NCBI GenBank assembly: GCA_008692225.1
Contig: VICG01000002.1
Coordinates: 2,895,001-2,959,000, forward strand
Origin: Monilinia fructicola
Taxonomy: Eukaryota; Ascomycota; Leotiomycetes; Helotiales; Sclerotiniaceae
Reading direction: 5' to 3'
Length of the DNA: 64,000 nt
The stretch's first letter is position 1. Each line of letters opens with the position of its first letter. Under the pieces are notes generated by a model. It ran no database searches. It saw only the letters and a list, made by a program, of their open reading frames with translations, and was not told the DNA's origin. Of this stretch, positions 11,060-24,311 are shown piece after piece. The position numbers and the translations under genes were made by a program.

Positions 11060-12004
11060 TTAGTTGATATGATCAGTAGCATTGGAAAAATGGAACGAAA
11101 GAACTTTACTCGATACGAGATCAAGAGCTTCCATCTTCTTCAAACAGCCGAAAATGAAAGATGTCTCCCACATCAACCTCGACCCTGTATTTATGAATGG
11201 TCTCAGGCCTAGAGGTGTGCCAAAAAAACTCTTTCTTGGCGTGTTTGTATAGATAACCTGCCCGTGAGTTTTGAAAAGGCGAACGAAACCCGCCCAGTAA
11301 ATGGACTCCGTATATACTACGTCCTTTTTAGCCAGCCCCAAGCTAAACTCAGCGATTCCAAGTGTTCCACAGAACCCCACGAACACAACGATGCCATTCC
11401 CGCGTTCAAGGCGATGACGCGCTAGAAAACTCCTCTTGGACCCGACGAGAAAAGGGCGATCGCGATTGAAGAGCTGTTGAGACTCCTCCCACCGTAAAGT
11501 ACACGTAGTCCACACCATCACCAACGTCAAGAACATACCGGAAAGGTACACACGAGGCTTGCATAGATCAATCACCTTCCCAACCGGCCTCTCGCTCCCA
11601 TCTGTGATATTTGCGTACGAACACAAGCACCCCCAATATCTCGCGCGGCACATCTCGACGCCCCTTCTCCCCGCGCCCCAGATGTCGACGTCGCCGCCGC
11701 CTGCCCCAATCTTCACTCCGACAGGTATTCCACCCGCGCGGATGGAACGCCGCAGACTTTTCATATTCAACCAACGCTCTGGATATCCAGGGCGAGGGCG
11801 GGTTTCGGCCATCGTTCCCGACCTCGCATCGACAATCTCGCCCTGGGCCCAGGCCTGGCGGATGCGACCACGAGGTAAGTATGCGCAGTACTTACTGGCC
11901 GTGCAGTCACGATCATGGTCCACGGATGTACCTTTCGTCTCGCGATGGTTTAGATGGGGGTTTAACGATGAGGAGTTCTTGACTTTGGAATTGGATCTAT
12001 TCAA
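11060..12004 (-). CDS. Hypothetical protein with two predicted membrane segments
   Basis: I do not recognise the family. The frame is open for 314 codons from an ATG at 12004. Its N-terminal part is rich in Arg, Gly and Trp (WGAGRRGVEMCRARYWGC near residues 109-126). It has two hydrophobic stretches, about 152-168 (VYLSGMFLTLVMVWTTC) and 204-222 (GIVVFVGFCGTLGIAEFSL). The 5' end is uncertain: a 41-bp GT-AG intron (11895-11855, GTAAGT to CAG) would allow an alternative start at 11916. The opposite strand also has a 163-codon frame (11559-12050), but its Pro/Ser/Arg composition looks like the antisense of a GC-richer coding stretch. The higher GC of 11560-11900 relative to its flanks supports coding. 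Probably a lineage-specific membrane protein; moderate to low confidence. Confidence 0.45.
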   Translation of the reverse strand: MNRSNSKVKNSSSLNPHLNHRETKGTSVDHDRDCTASKYCAYLPRGRIRQAWAQGEIVDARSGTMAETRPRPGYPERWLNMKSLRRSIRAGGIPVGVKIGAGGGDVDIWGAGRRGVEMCRARYWGCLCSYANITDGSERPVGKVIDLCKPRVYLSGMFLTLVMVWTTCTLRWEESQQLFNRDRPFLVGSKRSFLARHRLERGNGIVVFVGFCGTLGIAEFSLGLAKKDVVYTESIYWAGFVRLFKTHGQVIYTNTPRKSFFGTPLGLRPFINTGSRLMWETSFIFGCLKKMEALDLVSSKVLSFHFSNATDHIN

Positions 12005-15000
12005 GACTACAAGGATAGAGAAAAAGCGTGTTTTGTTTTTGTTTTGTTAGATTATATATTTCTTTCCGTATAACAGGGAAGCTATGTGGATGATATACTC
12101 TATAGATAATTTACCAATGTGATAAAGTGAGGCGATGTAAGGAAGACCTTGATATCAATGAAGAGCGATCGTATGTGTATTTTTCTATTGGATTCAGGGA
12201 TGCGAATACATCGTCCATCTGAATTGTATATAATTTTACAATCAAATAATCAATCAATCAATCAATCCATATCTGTCGCTCCAATTTTCGTTTTCAATTG
12301 GTCACTTCAAGTGAATAGATATACTGAGAAGTCGGTCGGAATTTTCTTTTCACATCCATCATGAATGTGGAACGATAATGGATTTTAATTCTGTTTTATA
12401 TAATTTTCATATTCCATATACGCTATGATTACCCTATACCTTAACAACACACCCTCAAAAACACCCTTCTAAAAATAACCCCTGCACATAATATTAAGCG
12501 ACTATCAGCTTATGATAACATTTTACCAATTAGTTTATTGAATAAAGCCATATGTAGATGATCACCCCCATCCAGCAGTCTATACCATAGAGTAAACCCT
12601 AAAGACAAATGAGACCACCATGCATAAATAAGCCAATGAAAGATTCCAGACGGCGTTGTAACTCCACCAGTGCTCGTAGGAATGAGAGGGATACCTTTGA
12701 CCAAGTGGCGGATAGAGTACAAAGAACCCTTTTGTCACACCGGCACTCACCTATCTGAATACCATACCAAGCTCCATGCGAAAGCTCACATAATCGCGCA
12801 CTGAGGGTGTAAATCATGTATCCCTGACTCTAACACGTTTTTCGTACAACAATGCGCAATTTGTCGCCTCAGCGGAATGCCCAAGAGCTAGCTCACCACG
12901 AAACCCGCAAAATACGACTCGGCAGCACCCTACCACTCACGGAATATTTCAATAAAATGCGTATGGGGGCATTGAGACATAGAGCTCGTTTTGAGACGGG
13001 GGCTATTGTTCTGGCGAAACGTGTGGTCGCAAGATCTCTTTTGAAGCATGGGTAAAAGGAGAAGAGATGAGTGGGTAACGTAGCTTAGGGGTTGGGATAG
13101 TTCGAGATACGGTCTAATGATGTGAGGATTTTGGTCCTGGAACTCCTGCCAATCGAGGATACGTGCAATGATGCACTGTTTGGAACAATAAATCTATTAC
13201 CTAGGTATCAACTGTTCAGATTGCTCTAGGTATTCGAGTTTTGGATCGGACGGCATAATATACCAAACATTACTGGCCCATCTTTATCTTCTTGAACCCA
13301 TTTGATTAGTTCTTGAAACTTTCTAGGATAAAGAGCGTCCTATTTCGTTTATTTTCCGGTGGATGGCCTATCCTCAAATTGGAAAAGAAATAGGAGGCAG
13401 TAGGAATTCTGCTACACCAATCTTGAACAGTCTTCTATTCTCAAGTACCCCCTATCCCGTTTCACTCAAAACTGACTGGGATAAGTCGTGACCGTTATCG
13501 CTCAGCTGACTCTGGTTGCATGAGAATATTTTGTAAAGATATCAACTGATTAACAAAGAGTCAATGTGAATTTATGAACATGAACATTATATATACTATT
13601 CTTGATACATTTTACGAGACTCAGATGGCTTGTCGAAAACTCAAGCAGCTGGTCCGTTGAACTGGGCTGAGTTTGTTAGAAAGCTCAGCTACCATCATAG
13701 TACTAATCAAGATTGTTATATAGCAGTCAGCTAGCTTGTCTGAGTGTTTAGAGGAAAGGAATACCAGATATCAAAAACAGTACTACATGTAAATCTGAGT
13801 TGAAAGTTGAAGGCTGAAAAAAGCATTGGAAAAGTCGAGGCGTGTTGAATGATACTACGATGAGATAGCAATGAAGATTGTTATGATAATATCGAATCCC
13901 TTCTCAAAAAGCCTGAGCTCTTGAAAAGAAAGTAGGTGTTATTCTTACAGCTGAGGTGAAGAAAGACGGGACATGTTCAGATGAGAGTAGGACGGGCAAC
14001 AGGGGGTTATTATAGACGAACAGTCAATGGCTCAATCGAATTCTATATTAGAAAGATCATTAGCCCTAAGAGAATGTGTCTCAAATTCATATGACCACAA
14101 TCTTAGTTTCAGGAGTCTTCGTGGTCTGCGTCCCAGGAACGGAATGTGTTGAGAGTTGGCACGTGTACGTCTTTATTCCCTTAAAAAAGCCTAAGCCTAA
14201 GATACTGCCAACAGAACCTGGAGTAACACTCTTCGCTAGTTGCTAACAACCGCATATCGAAAAGATGGCAGCAAATCATCCTTGCACTGCAGGACTTGGC
14301 TATCAAAAACTATATTCTCCACAGAAAAAATGAGTATTTGTGAAGGAGATATCGCACTAACAACTGAACTGGCCTGCGATTGTTTTCCCAAATAAAATAA
14401 CAATATCTCATCCTAGTTCCAGATCCATAGATTTACTGATGGTTGAGTAAAAAACATTGTCGTGACCTCATGCAATTGCACATCTGTTTCGAAAGAGGAT
14501 TTGGTACTACCAGAACCTGTCGTTCCAAAATGGTCGCAGGACATGACGCGATATCTGAGTAAGTTCAACAATCAGACGTAATATTTCCACGCATTTCCTT
14601 GAGTTGATTATAATAACCTTAGTATCCCGAGGACTACCTTTTGAAAGATTAAAGCAAAACAAAACCATTAGGTCTTTCCAACACGGTTCTTTATATAAAA
14701 GCTAGCTACCTTGCAGTCGGCCAACGTTACACATACCGCTGAGTTCAGTCAATGATTGCTCATCCATGTGAAAAGGTGTAACAAGTGAAGGGCAACAATT
14801 GATCCGTCTTTGCCTCCACAGCCGCAAAACAGTTTGGTTGAATTTGGTGGTGTGTGCATGAGGTGTTATCACTGCAGGATCGGTTGGATAGCCATTCCTT
14901 CATCCATTGGTAATGATTTTTCCACATGAATCCTAGAGTCTTGTTGCGCAGGTCTCTTCTGATGAGAACGCTGGTGGAACCCTGATGGACTTCTCATTCA

Positions 15001-16855
15001 AAGTCTTGGAACAACAGGAATCCCGTGAGAGTGATTGACCTCAATCAGAACGTTCTATGTAAAGTCTGCAGATGGAACAGTCTGGGTTTTACTCTTTGGT
15101 AAAGTTATGTCGGTACGGTACGGTACGGTAAGATTACTGTAAGGTTACTGCAGATTGAACTTCCAACGCAGGCCCTAGAAATACCAGCCAAGAAACCTTG
15201 GAGACTTACCCAGGTATTTTGATTGTCTGTAAGCTCAAGCAGTTCTACCAGGTAACAGGTATATATAATTAATTAGATGGACTTTTGATGGAAGGCCGGT
15301 GTTCGTTCAGATTGGCCCGTTCTTAATCGGGCATAAGTTACAGTGCGGTCCACCCGTCGTCCGGTCCTGGTGGTCATAGTCTTCCGTGGTCGGAGCTTTG
15401 TTGTTCCGCTTCACCGAGACCGTTCTGTTGATTATTATGTCGGGCTGAAACTTCCACCGGAATTCCACGATCTGTATTATGGAGTACAAGTAGGGAGGAA
15501 GCATCAAGTAAGTTCTTTCATTGGCTTGTGAATCTTGTTTGTATATAGATGTTGATAAAAGGAGTCACAAATTTCGGATTGGGTTTGGACATGAGGAGAA
15601 GATGAGGAGATAAGGTTGTGAAATGTATATGGATACTGGCAGACTTTGGGAAGTGTATGGCGGCTGAGGAATGATCTAAAGTTCCATCCTTCTCTGTACG
15701 GAGTACTGGCTGGTAGGAATGGATGCAGGTGATCGCCAGATTAGATCATACAGTAGGTCGGGTTGTTGTTGATGACGACCCCTGAAATAGATAATTAATT
15801 ATAGCTGGAGCCCTGGAGCCCTGGAGCCCTCGACCCTGGAGATACTCGTACAGTACCGACGTAGACGTCGGAGCTCTTGTCTGCCGGTATAGCGAGCAGT
15901 ATTACTTGCTGCCCAGGTGTACGTACCTAGTACTTGATCGCTTATCTCCGCTAAAACAGCAGTCGGACGGATATAGATACATATAAATCCACCTGCATCC
16001 GGCAAGATTAGACACATGGCAACTTATTGGAACTGCTTGTATAGGGAGAATCGGCAAAAGTTTTGCTTACGACGAGGTAGGTAGTAGTAGGCACGTATCC
16101 ATCCGCACTGTAGACTCAACTATCAACCAAATATACTCGTAAAGATGTTGAAAAAACAAAAACGTATAGCCACTTACTCATAGAACTACTCGAGTATAAT
16201 TATGCTTTCTACATCACCGGATTTATCGGTCAATTGTAAGGTTATTCGGAAAATACCGTTAAACTTAATGCCTTGTTAACTTATTAATAAATTATAGCCT
16301 AGGTCCTAGATATACTAGGTAATTGTCACTCTTGGCTTACAAATATCCTTTACAAGATCTTCATTCATGATATTCACTAAGTTAGATAGATCATTTATTA
16401 CTCATGCTCTGCGAACGTACGAAGGACAGTAACCTTATCTACCTATCTAGTAGTCCTTTTCAATCCCAACTGGGCAGTTTGAGAGTTGAATCTACTCGAG
16501 TACTCTTAAAATTGCAACATTGCAAGTGTTAACCACCACCACAACAACAATAATAACAACAACACCTACTACTTACTCCTCCTCCTCCTCCTCCTCCTCC
16601 TCCTCCTCCTCCTCCCACTGCTACCTCTACAAAAGACTGACTGACTTCGGCTTCCCCTTTCTGCAAATGATGGCTTGAGTAAATGATGCACCATCTCAGC
16701 CTCGTTCAATTGCGGTTTTGTCTTACCATCCTGTCATACTCCCGTAATGTCATGCTTATGATAGAACTATAACCTTTACTTATAAAGTTCTGTGGGTGAC
16801 ATATCATCCAGTCAATTTATTCAACAATTGCATTACTCCTTAATATCTTTTCATC
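12005..16855. other. Intergenic region, no gene supported
   Basis: About 4.8 kb of AT-leaning DNA with many stops in every frame. Noted: a minus-strand pair of overlapping short frames at 12510-12817 with some hydrophobic residues, a CGGTA repeat near 15112-15131, a CCTGGAGC triplication near 15805-15830, and the CTC microsatellite at 16576-16616. It could hold decayed transposon DNA, but I cannot identify a family. Confidence 0.45.
16576..16616. repeat. (CTC)n microsatellite
   Basis: About 13 CTC units in the presumed promoter region of the Zn2Cys6 gene, roughly 240 bp before its start codon. Confidence 0.9.
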
Positions 16856-19257
16856 ATGAATACGAGCCCAGTTGTTTCGATAGCAAGCTCAAGCTCCCAA
16901 CAACCTGCACCGCCAAAGGTTCTCAGCTGCACTAATTGCAGAAGACGTAAGATAAGGTGTAACAAAACAACGAACCCTTGTCTGCCATGTCAGGTGAGTG
17001 AGCATTGTCTTTCAAACTTCAAAATATCCTCTGGGATACCGGTGACTAACACACAATCAGGCTTCTGGCACCGAATGTATTTTCCCAACTCGTGTTCGGA
17101 ACCCTCGGCCTAGACAAAATAACCCCAAATCTCGTGATGCTGAGCTCTTAAAACGGATCTCTCACCTCGAGAGTTTGGTGAGCAGAATTGATGCCTCAAA
17201 ACTCATTGCTGATGATGGCAAGAGAGAAGAAGAGGTCCGATCAAATGAATCATCATCAGCAACGCGACTTCATCGTTCTTTCACGTCTCCTAGTAACCAG
17301 TCGATCCAGGATACTGGGCTGATACCAGGACGTATGGATCATCAGTTTGCTTCATTTATCAAACGCCAGGAAACAGACTCGATTTATAGTCATGACGGCT
17401 TTTGGACAAGATTAAGTGAAGAAATTGATGATTAAAGCAGCTCATCGAAAATCCCAGTGATGATGAAGAGGAGCCTGTTGGATCATCTGCAACTTCCCCA
17501 GCATCCAAGTATGATTCTCCTTCACAATTTATTTTTGATTCCAAGGTCACATCTTCAAACATATCAATTTTCATATCCATCCGCCGAATGTCGCGATACT
17601 TTATTCGGATTCTACTTCAAAAATGTTCACCCACTCATAACCATTATGCACAAGCCTACATCGTTTCTTATGGTACAATCAAACTCTGAACTACTTGACC
17701 AGAACACTGGCCGGCACAAGTTCAAAAGTCTTGAGGCCACCACGTTTTCCATGTACTTTGCTGCAGTGACGAGCATGACAAATGAAGAGTGTCTCGAGTA
17801 TCTAGACGAGGAAAGAGAAATCTTAGTGGCAAGATACAAAACTGCGACAGAAATTGCCCTCCAAGAATCGGATTTTCTAAATAGCGTGGAAATAGTTACT
17901 TGCAAGCCTTAATATTGTATATTGTAAGTATCCTGATATGTTATTCTACGATACCTTTTGTTTACAGTCTCTTCTAGGCAGTCATGCGCTCTCATGATCG
18001 AAGCCGAACCACATGGACATTTATTGGTCTTGCGGTTCGCATCGCCCGTGCTATCGGACTTCATAGAGACCCGGGTTATGGTGAGCCTTTTGATCTAGAG
18101 ATGCGAAGGAAGGTATGGTGGACTTTACTTGTACTTGATACCAGAGCTTCCGAAGATCGAGGTACTGAGACAATGATTACGGATGGCTCCTTCGACACGA
18201 AAATGCCTGCCAATATAAATGACGAGGACCTGATGATGACGTCTAAGTCTCCCGCTGTCGACAAGAAAGGTCTTACCACCATGACATTCGCTTGCATTAC
18301 GATGACAGTTTGTGAAATTGGTTTGAAGATGAACTTTGTACCTACGCAAAAAGATGCGCCGGTCTTGACCTCTGAGCAGAAAGAACAAATGATCACAGAA
18401 TTTACAGACAGGATTAAATCAACCTATCTGGTAGGCTGTGATCCCTTGGACCCGGAGTATATGTGGTTTTTGTCGCGTATCACAACTTTTATCGCTCAAA
18501 TTATGGTTGGTTACACAATATCCGCTTCAGCGTAGGAAATCTACGAATCGTGTACTTCCTCGATGGCAAAGCTTGCGGACTGCTACGGCATTCCTAAACT
18601 TGATAGAAGAGATGTGGCAATATGAAAAGTCAAAAGGGTGGTTTTGGTTTTTTTCAGACATATGTTCCATGGCATGCGATAGCTGTTGCTCTAGCTGAGC
18701 TTTGTGCGGAACCAACTGGGCCACTTGCCGATGAAGCTTGGGAGGTCGTTCAGTATCATTATAATAAATGGAGTGAACATGTCGCAGACACAAAGGATGG
18801 AATGATCTGGAGACCAGTCAAGAATTTGCTGAAACGGGCCCGGGCAGCGAGAGGACGAGAAAGAGGCTTCAGTGGTTCCCAAGCGTCAACCATCACCTCA
18901 CCCTTTGCCGAGCCTAACGTTTATGGCCCTAATCCTGGATTGGATACCGGATACTCTTCACTCATGCCGGATAACAACAGCTACAATCAGCCAGCAATAA
19001 TTGGACAAGTCGATCCAATTGGGCAGAATTCATATGGTACCTTGGGCTTTGATCTTCCCATAGCTATGTCATCCACACCCATGGATAATAACATAGCATC
19101 CCCACTACCTGTTCCTCTTTCCGACGCTTACACAAATACACATTGGAATGACTTCATATTTGGTCTAGGAACGGTTGGCGCGGATGGTCCTCAAAATCCA
19201 GAGATGTGGGGTTCATATCAGGATTACTTTACTGGCTCTCAAGGTGAAGCTTTTTAG
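16856..19257 (+). CDS. Zn2Cys6 fungal transcription factor with Fungal_trans domain (frame interrupted)
   Basis: A DNA-binding regulator of the Gal4 type. Residues 25-52 carry the binuclear cluster with six cysteines spaced C2C6C6C2C6C (CTNCRRRKIRC...CLPCQ...C). The cluster is split by an intron at 16994-17060, a common position for this class. A coiled segment (LLKRISHLESLVSRI) follows. The middle region matches the Fungal_trans domain, with a second intron at 17924-17977 and the signature GLAVRIARAIGLHRD. Five single-base indels break the frame: a missing base near 17433, an extra T near 17565, a missing T near 17900, an extra base near 18498 and seven instead of six T near 18653. With these repaired the product is about 759 residues, a usual size. 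Target genes cannot be inferred: no adjacent metabolic cluster is present, and the nearest gene is the Gly-rich membrane protein downstream. Confidence 0.85.
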
Positions 19258-20841
19258 AAATATTGAAATTTCCAAGCCAGTCTGCAGGCACCTAATAAAT
19301 CTGGTCCTTCGATAATTGGTCGAGGTGCACAGTATGTAAGATCAGAAAGAACCTCTAATATCAAATAATTCCCCTCGTTCCAACGTTTTACATGTTATTA
19401 CTTACCAAAGTCGAGGGATGGTGATGGGATATCTTCGGATGAACTAGCCCTGTTGTCCGAGGACGTCTCGAAGGGTCGAAGGATATTACAGTATTATTAC
19501 TTGATCACCGGTGTTACGTTGCTCCGTACTTACTCGCACTATGAACTCTTGGAGGACTTATAAGGCTCATGTCTCGATATCCGGCCTTCACGAAACCCAT
19601 ATCACCGTCTCAAATAGCGAACGAAGTTGATGATTATAAATATCTCAAGAGACGATTGAGAAGAGTCGTGAGATCCAAGGTCAGGGCCAAGAAGTAGGGA
19701 GCAATGAGCAGGGAGCAGCAGTCTAAATAGGTATGATATGGTTTGGTACGGATAACTTAATTTTGCCTGCGAACAGACAATTCAAATAGCTTCTAACAAA
19801 CCCTGCATCAAAACGCGGATGTTATTTAGAAAATTGCTTGAATGAAACAAATGGTGAGGCGAATTTTGATTCACTGTTCAACCGTGCAAAGGTTCGTATC
19901 ATCCTCATCAATAATCACTCGGGTACTTACCAATGAGAATTATTGACTACGGTTCTAACTTCCAAGCTTTGTTTGCAATTAAATTGTGCTTTCATTCTTG
20001 TAAGAATGTTGCCAGGTGCTGTGGCGTGCAGATTGAAATGAATGTGTATATCTTCCAAGTGGAATGATTACTCACATTTTGATACTGTCAGCCTAACTTT
20101 ACACTTCTGAGCATGTTCTATGGAATTTATGCGTATGCGTATGAAACCCTTTGTCTTGGGTATGACTGGGTCAACTAAAATCATGTAGATTCAGGATTGT
20201 GTGAATAACGACAGCAATTTTTGCAAGCACAAATAAAATAGAAGTCTATTTCCTTCAACCCAATGGAGCAATGCAACAGGCTCTAGCGAGTAGTCAATCG
20301 TTTAAGATGCAAATCTTGTTCACAGAGTCTAGAGAGTTCCAGTAATTGTCACCCCGTACTCTCAACGTTTCGCAGAAGGCAAAACGATAGTTTTGGCCAA
20401 TAAAATTGCATGGTTCATTCAAATCTTCATTATAATTCATCCTGTTATATTCTAGCGCACATGTCAAATAATTTCCCATCCCTCTTTGGCCCTTACCAAT
20501 CTTCGTTTCAGTCATCATCCGAGCTATAGTCACAACAGATCTAGTGACTTTACTCAAGACAACCATGTTACAGTGACTGCTTTACACATCACCAAAAACT
20601 CATCGACCAATTTCCAATCCACGCATGGCCATCCAAAAGAAGGTTGATGCGAGCTTGAGCATAATAATTGAGTAGACGGTCTCCCGCCACTAACGCAGGA
20701 AACTTTTCGCTCGTGTTCTTTTTAATAACCAGGCGGGTACTATTTCTTTTTCACATCTCTTCTCCAATCATTTTTTCTTCCCTTGTGTGTTTTTACGGAA
20801 AGTCATGCTGACTTGTCCTTCTCTACTTTTATATAATAATC
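19258..20841. other. Intergenic region between the Zn2Cys6 factor and the Gly-rich protein gene
   Basis: No gene supported. The 90-codon minus frame at 20294-20566 has no recognisable domain. The segment just before 20842 is pyrimidine-rich (20740-20830), as in many fungal core promoters. Confidence 0.5.
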
Positions 20842-23800
20842 ATGGGTAATGCTGAGCATATACCGCAGCAGCGCGTCTGGACGCGCAATGTTTTTGTAAT
20901 TTTTGCTTCTTTATTACTGTTTTTTTAATACTCTATCTTTATTACCATGGGGAATACACCATACTCGATCATTTTTTCATGCCGACAATCATCTTTCTTT
21001 CTCAGAATACTCCAGTAGTATTGCCTCTCTCGAAAATTTAGATATTGGGCAATTGCAGGGAGGAGAAGAAGAAGTCGCAGCAGTACTCAAGGCAGCTGCT
21101 AATATCTTGGGCGCCGTGAGCACCCAACATCATCTTGTTTCTTTGCAGGCATTAAGCAACGATTTGCATAAGTTGGCTGCAGACACGGATAAAGCACAGG
21201 GTAGAAACAGTTTGCGTTCTAGAGGACTCTTTGATGCATTTGCTTCAGCAATGACAGGTGGAGCGGCGGGAGGAAAAGATGGAGCAGCGGGTGGAGGAGG
21301 TGGAATTTTTGAAAAACTTGGTGGGAAGCTTCTTGATGTTACTGCAGAGTCTCTGGCTGGGCCGGCGCAGTATCTGGGTGATGGTGTCGGAAGAGGTGCT
21401 ACTACTGGCCTCAAGATCAACAATGGTGTCAAACAGACTTCGGCAGAAAAGCCATCTGGCGTAAACAAAGTCGCAGACAATCTAGGATTCGGGTAAGCAA
21501 ACTTCGATTGATCATGGAATGTTACGTCGATTTACTAATTTTCGTATTGTAGACTTTCGAATGCTTTAACAGGAAGTCTTAACACTTCTGCTTTCACTAC
21601 TGGTGCAGGAGCAGCTTCATCCGCTCTTGGCTCTGGCCTAGGAGGAGGTGCTGCTAGTGGTTTGGGTCTCAACAAATCAGCGGTCGTTGCTCCTAATGGG
21701 ACTGGTATCCCTGGAATTGCTGGTGGCCTTGGAAATGGTCTGACGTACTCTCTTTTCTCCAATATTGATATGTCCAAATTAATGAGTGGTCTACCAACTG
21801 GCATGCTGCAATCTGCAGTTGTCAGTGCTGGAAAAGGTAAACTTTTCTGGGTTTCTTAGTCGGGTTATGCTAATAGTATTGTAGGTCTTGGAGAAGGAGC
21901 CGCAGAAGGTCTTGATTTACCAATGAAAGCGGCTACTGCCATGAGGCTTAAGAGAGCTGCAGCTGAAGCCGCAGGAACCAACGCAACCGGCTCAGGCTTG
22001 GATGTCGGCAAAGTTGCATTTGGATTCACCAGATCACTTTCAAGTTCATTTCTTGGTGCAGTCGATATCAAGGAACTAACCGCACAAACCATGTCTGGAT
22101 CAAATCTTTCAAGCATGGTCGGTCCTACCATTGTGGGAGCCGCATCTGGATTAGGTTCTGGTGCTGCGCAAGGCTTGGGTCTCTCGAGTAAGGCTGTAGA
22201 CCCGACCACAGGACCTGATACAGCCGCTCCAGAAGTTGCTCATAATTTTGCCTATCAGCTTACCACCAGCTTCCTCGCAAATGGAACACTCTCATCCTTA
22301 CAAAGCAAACTGATGAGTGCCATGTCCGGATCCAGTATGGTTGGTCCTGCCCTCGTGGGAGCCGGATCTGGGCTAGGTTCTGGTGCTGCGCAAGGTCTGG
22401 GTCTCTCAGATAAAGCTCAAGATCCCACTACGGGACCTGACGCTACTGCCCCAGACGTTGCTCGTAATTTTGCCTATCAGCTTACCACCAACTTCCTTGC
22501 AAATGGAACACTTACATCGTTACAGTCAAAACTCATGAGTGTTATGTCCATGTCCAATATCTCCAGCATGTTGGGACCGGCAGCCCAAGGAGCTGGAAGC
22601 GGTATTGGACAGGGTGCCGCTGTTGGACTTGGATTGCAAGACCCTAATACGTCGCAAAGCCCTATGGGCGGTGATGTAGCAATGGTTGCAAGAGACTTTT
22701 CGTACGGTCTTACGAGTAATTTCCTTGCTAATGGTACGGTTTCGCGTCTCCAAGCTAAAGCAGCTTCACTTCTCGGCGGGGGCTCCAACTCTTCTGCCGG
22801 AGGAATGATGTCCGCTTTGCAAGGTATATCTGCTTCTAAAGCAGCGGAGGGCCTTGCAAGAGGTCTAGTTGATGGTGCAGGCCAAAGTGTATCGAATATG
22901 GGCGGGTTCCAGGCAATCCTCAGTGGAGCCAATGCGAGTGAAGTTATGAAGCAAGCCGTAACGCCAGTTTTCAAGTCAAACAACTTTGATGATACGACAG
23001 GCGGAGTAGCAACCTCTTTTGGTCAGGGCTTGGGTGGTCAGGGTGTTACTTTGATTGCACAGATGTTGGGAACAATGATGTCTATGGCTTCCAATGGCAA
23101 CATGACATCTACCCCGAGTGGAAACACAAGTGGAAATGGAACATCTTCAGGCACAGCTCCATTATCCCCTTCATCCATGGGAGCATCCTCCAGCAATTTC
23201 TCCACACCAAACATGCGCTCGCGCTTTGTTCTCCGCAGAACCTCTCTTCCACCCAAGGCACCCAGTTTACCAAAACTCAAATTGGACAAGAGAGTCGATA
23301 CTTCACTCAACATCTCCGAAATTACTTCTGATCTCATCACTGGTGTAAATGTCACATCCATCGATGTTCTCCTGCAAAGGGGTGTAGATAGTCTTACGTG
23401 CACAGGCGTGGGTGGGTTCGCACAAGTCTTCAGCGGACTCAAGGCTAGTGGGAGTATCCCATCTATGCTTGCCGCTGGAGGTAGCTCAGTCATGTTGCCC
23501 AATGCCACCTTTACGATAGAGAGCCAGGACAATGAATTCAAGGTCAATCCTTCGACGATGGATATCACAGTCAATGGAATTGGCATTAATCGATTGACGC
23601 TCTTGATCGTGGCACATGGTATGTATTTATTTCTATTAGCCGCATGTATTCTACGTTCGCTAACCCATCGCAGCTTTCCTAGTCATACTCGCTTATTTCA
23701 TCGCCATCCCCTTCGCTCTTCTTCTTACCTCTGGTAACGAAATTGCAGCGATGCTTGGACGCCCACATATCTGGGCTCAAGCCTCCAAATACCGATTCTA

Positions 23801-24311
23801 CATCTGGTGTTTTGGCGTCCTGCCACTTTCCCTCGGCGGATTAGTCCTTGGCATCATCCTTCTCGGCACTGCCTCGCACGGGAAAACATTCCACGGCATC
23901 CTCGGATTCGCTGCCATCACTCTTACATTCGTCGCCTTTATCCTGGAGATGAGATTCAACGCAAGTATCAAGGCGCTTCAGCTCTTGAGGGGCGTGGTGC
24001 TCGGTGCGGTGTTGGGAGCGGCGAATGTGGCGTTTGTGACGGGTTTCGTGGATATCCAGCGCATTAGTTTGTGCACGGTACAGTTGCCGGATGCGGTGTT
24101 GATTGGGGCGGCGATGAATGTGGCGAGTACGTTTACGACGGGGACGACGGTCGTGGCGGTTAAGATGTATATCAAGAAGTGGATGGGGAGGGAGATGAGG
24201 GGGGTTCCTGGGATGGCTGATGAGGGTGGGATGGGGATGGAGAAGAGTGGATTTGAGGATGATAACGAGAAGTTGAGTTTTAAGGAGAAGATTAAGGTTT
24301 TGAGGGGTTAG
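20842..24311 (+). CDS. Large Gly-rich repeat glycoprotein with C-terminal multi-span membrane domain (cytochrome b561-like)
   Basis: I do not know a named family. The chosen start is the ATG at 20842: it gives a short cytosolic segment and then a signal anchor (VFVIFASLLLFF). One extra T in a run of seven (20925-20931) breaks the frame. Introns are 21493-21552, 21837-21884 and 23619-23673. With that T removed the exons sum to about 1,101 residues. The long middle region is Gly/Ala/Ser-rich with many N-x-S/T sequons (for example FLANGT three times), so it is probably lumenal or extracellular. It includes three tandem copies of a ~74-residue module, each with GSGLGSGAAQGLGL or similar, then a Phe-Ala-Tyr-Gln-Leu-Thr segment (about 22110-22770). 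The last ~212 residues have about five hydrophobic spans and an HGILGF motif like those of cytochrome b561/ferric-reductase-type domains. The tail is charged and cytosolic. Function unknown; a cell-surface or secretory-pathway membrane protein is inferred. Confidence 0.8.

Noticed and set aside
11559..12050. 163-codon plus-strand frame
   Set aside because: Antisense to the better minus-strand frame; Pro/Arg/Ser-rich composition typical of the complement of coding DNA.
12510..12817. Two overlapping minus-strand frames with hydrophobic stretches, considered as an RTA1-like membrane protein
   Set aside because: No family motif, no start context, and the frames do not join by any clear splice.
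21865..23586. Minus-strand frames of 114-182 codons
   Set aside because: They are antisense to the Gly-rich repeat protein; Gly/Ala/Ser-rich coding produces open Pro/Arg/Ala complement frames.
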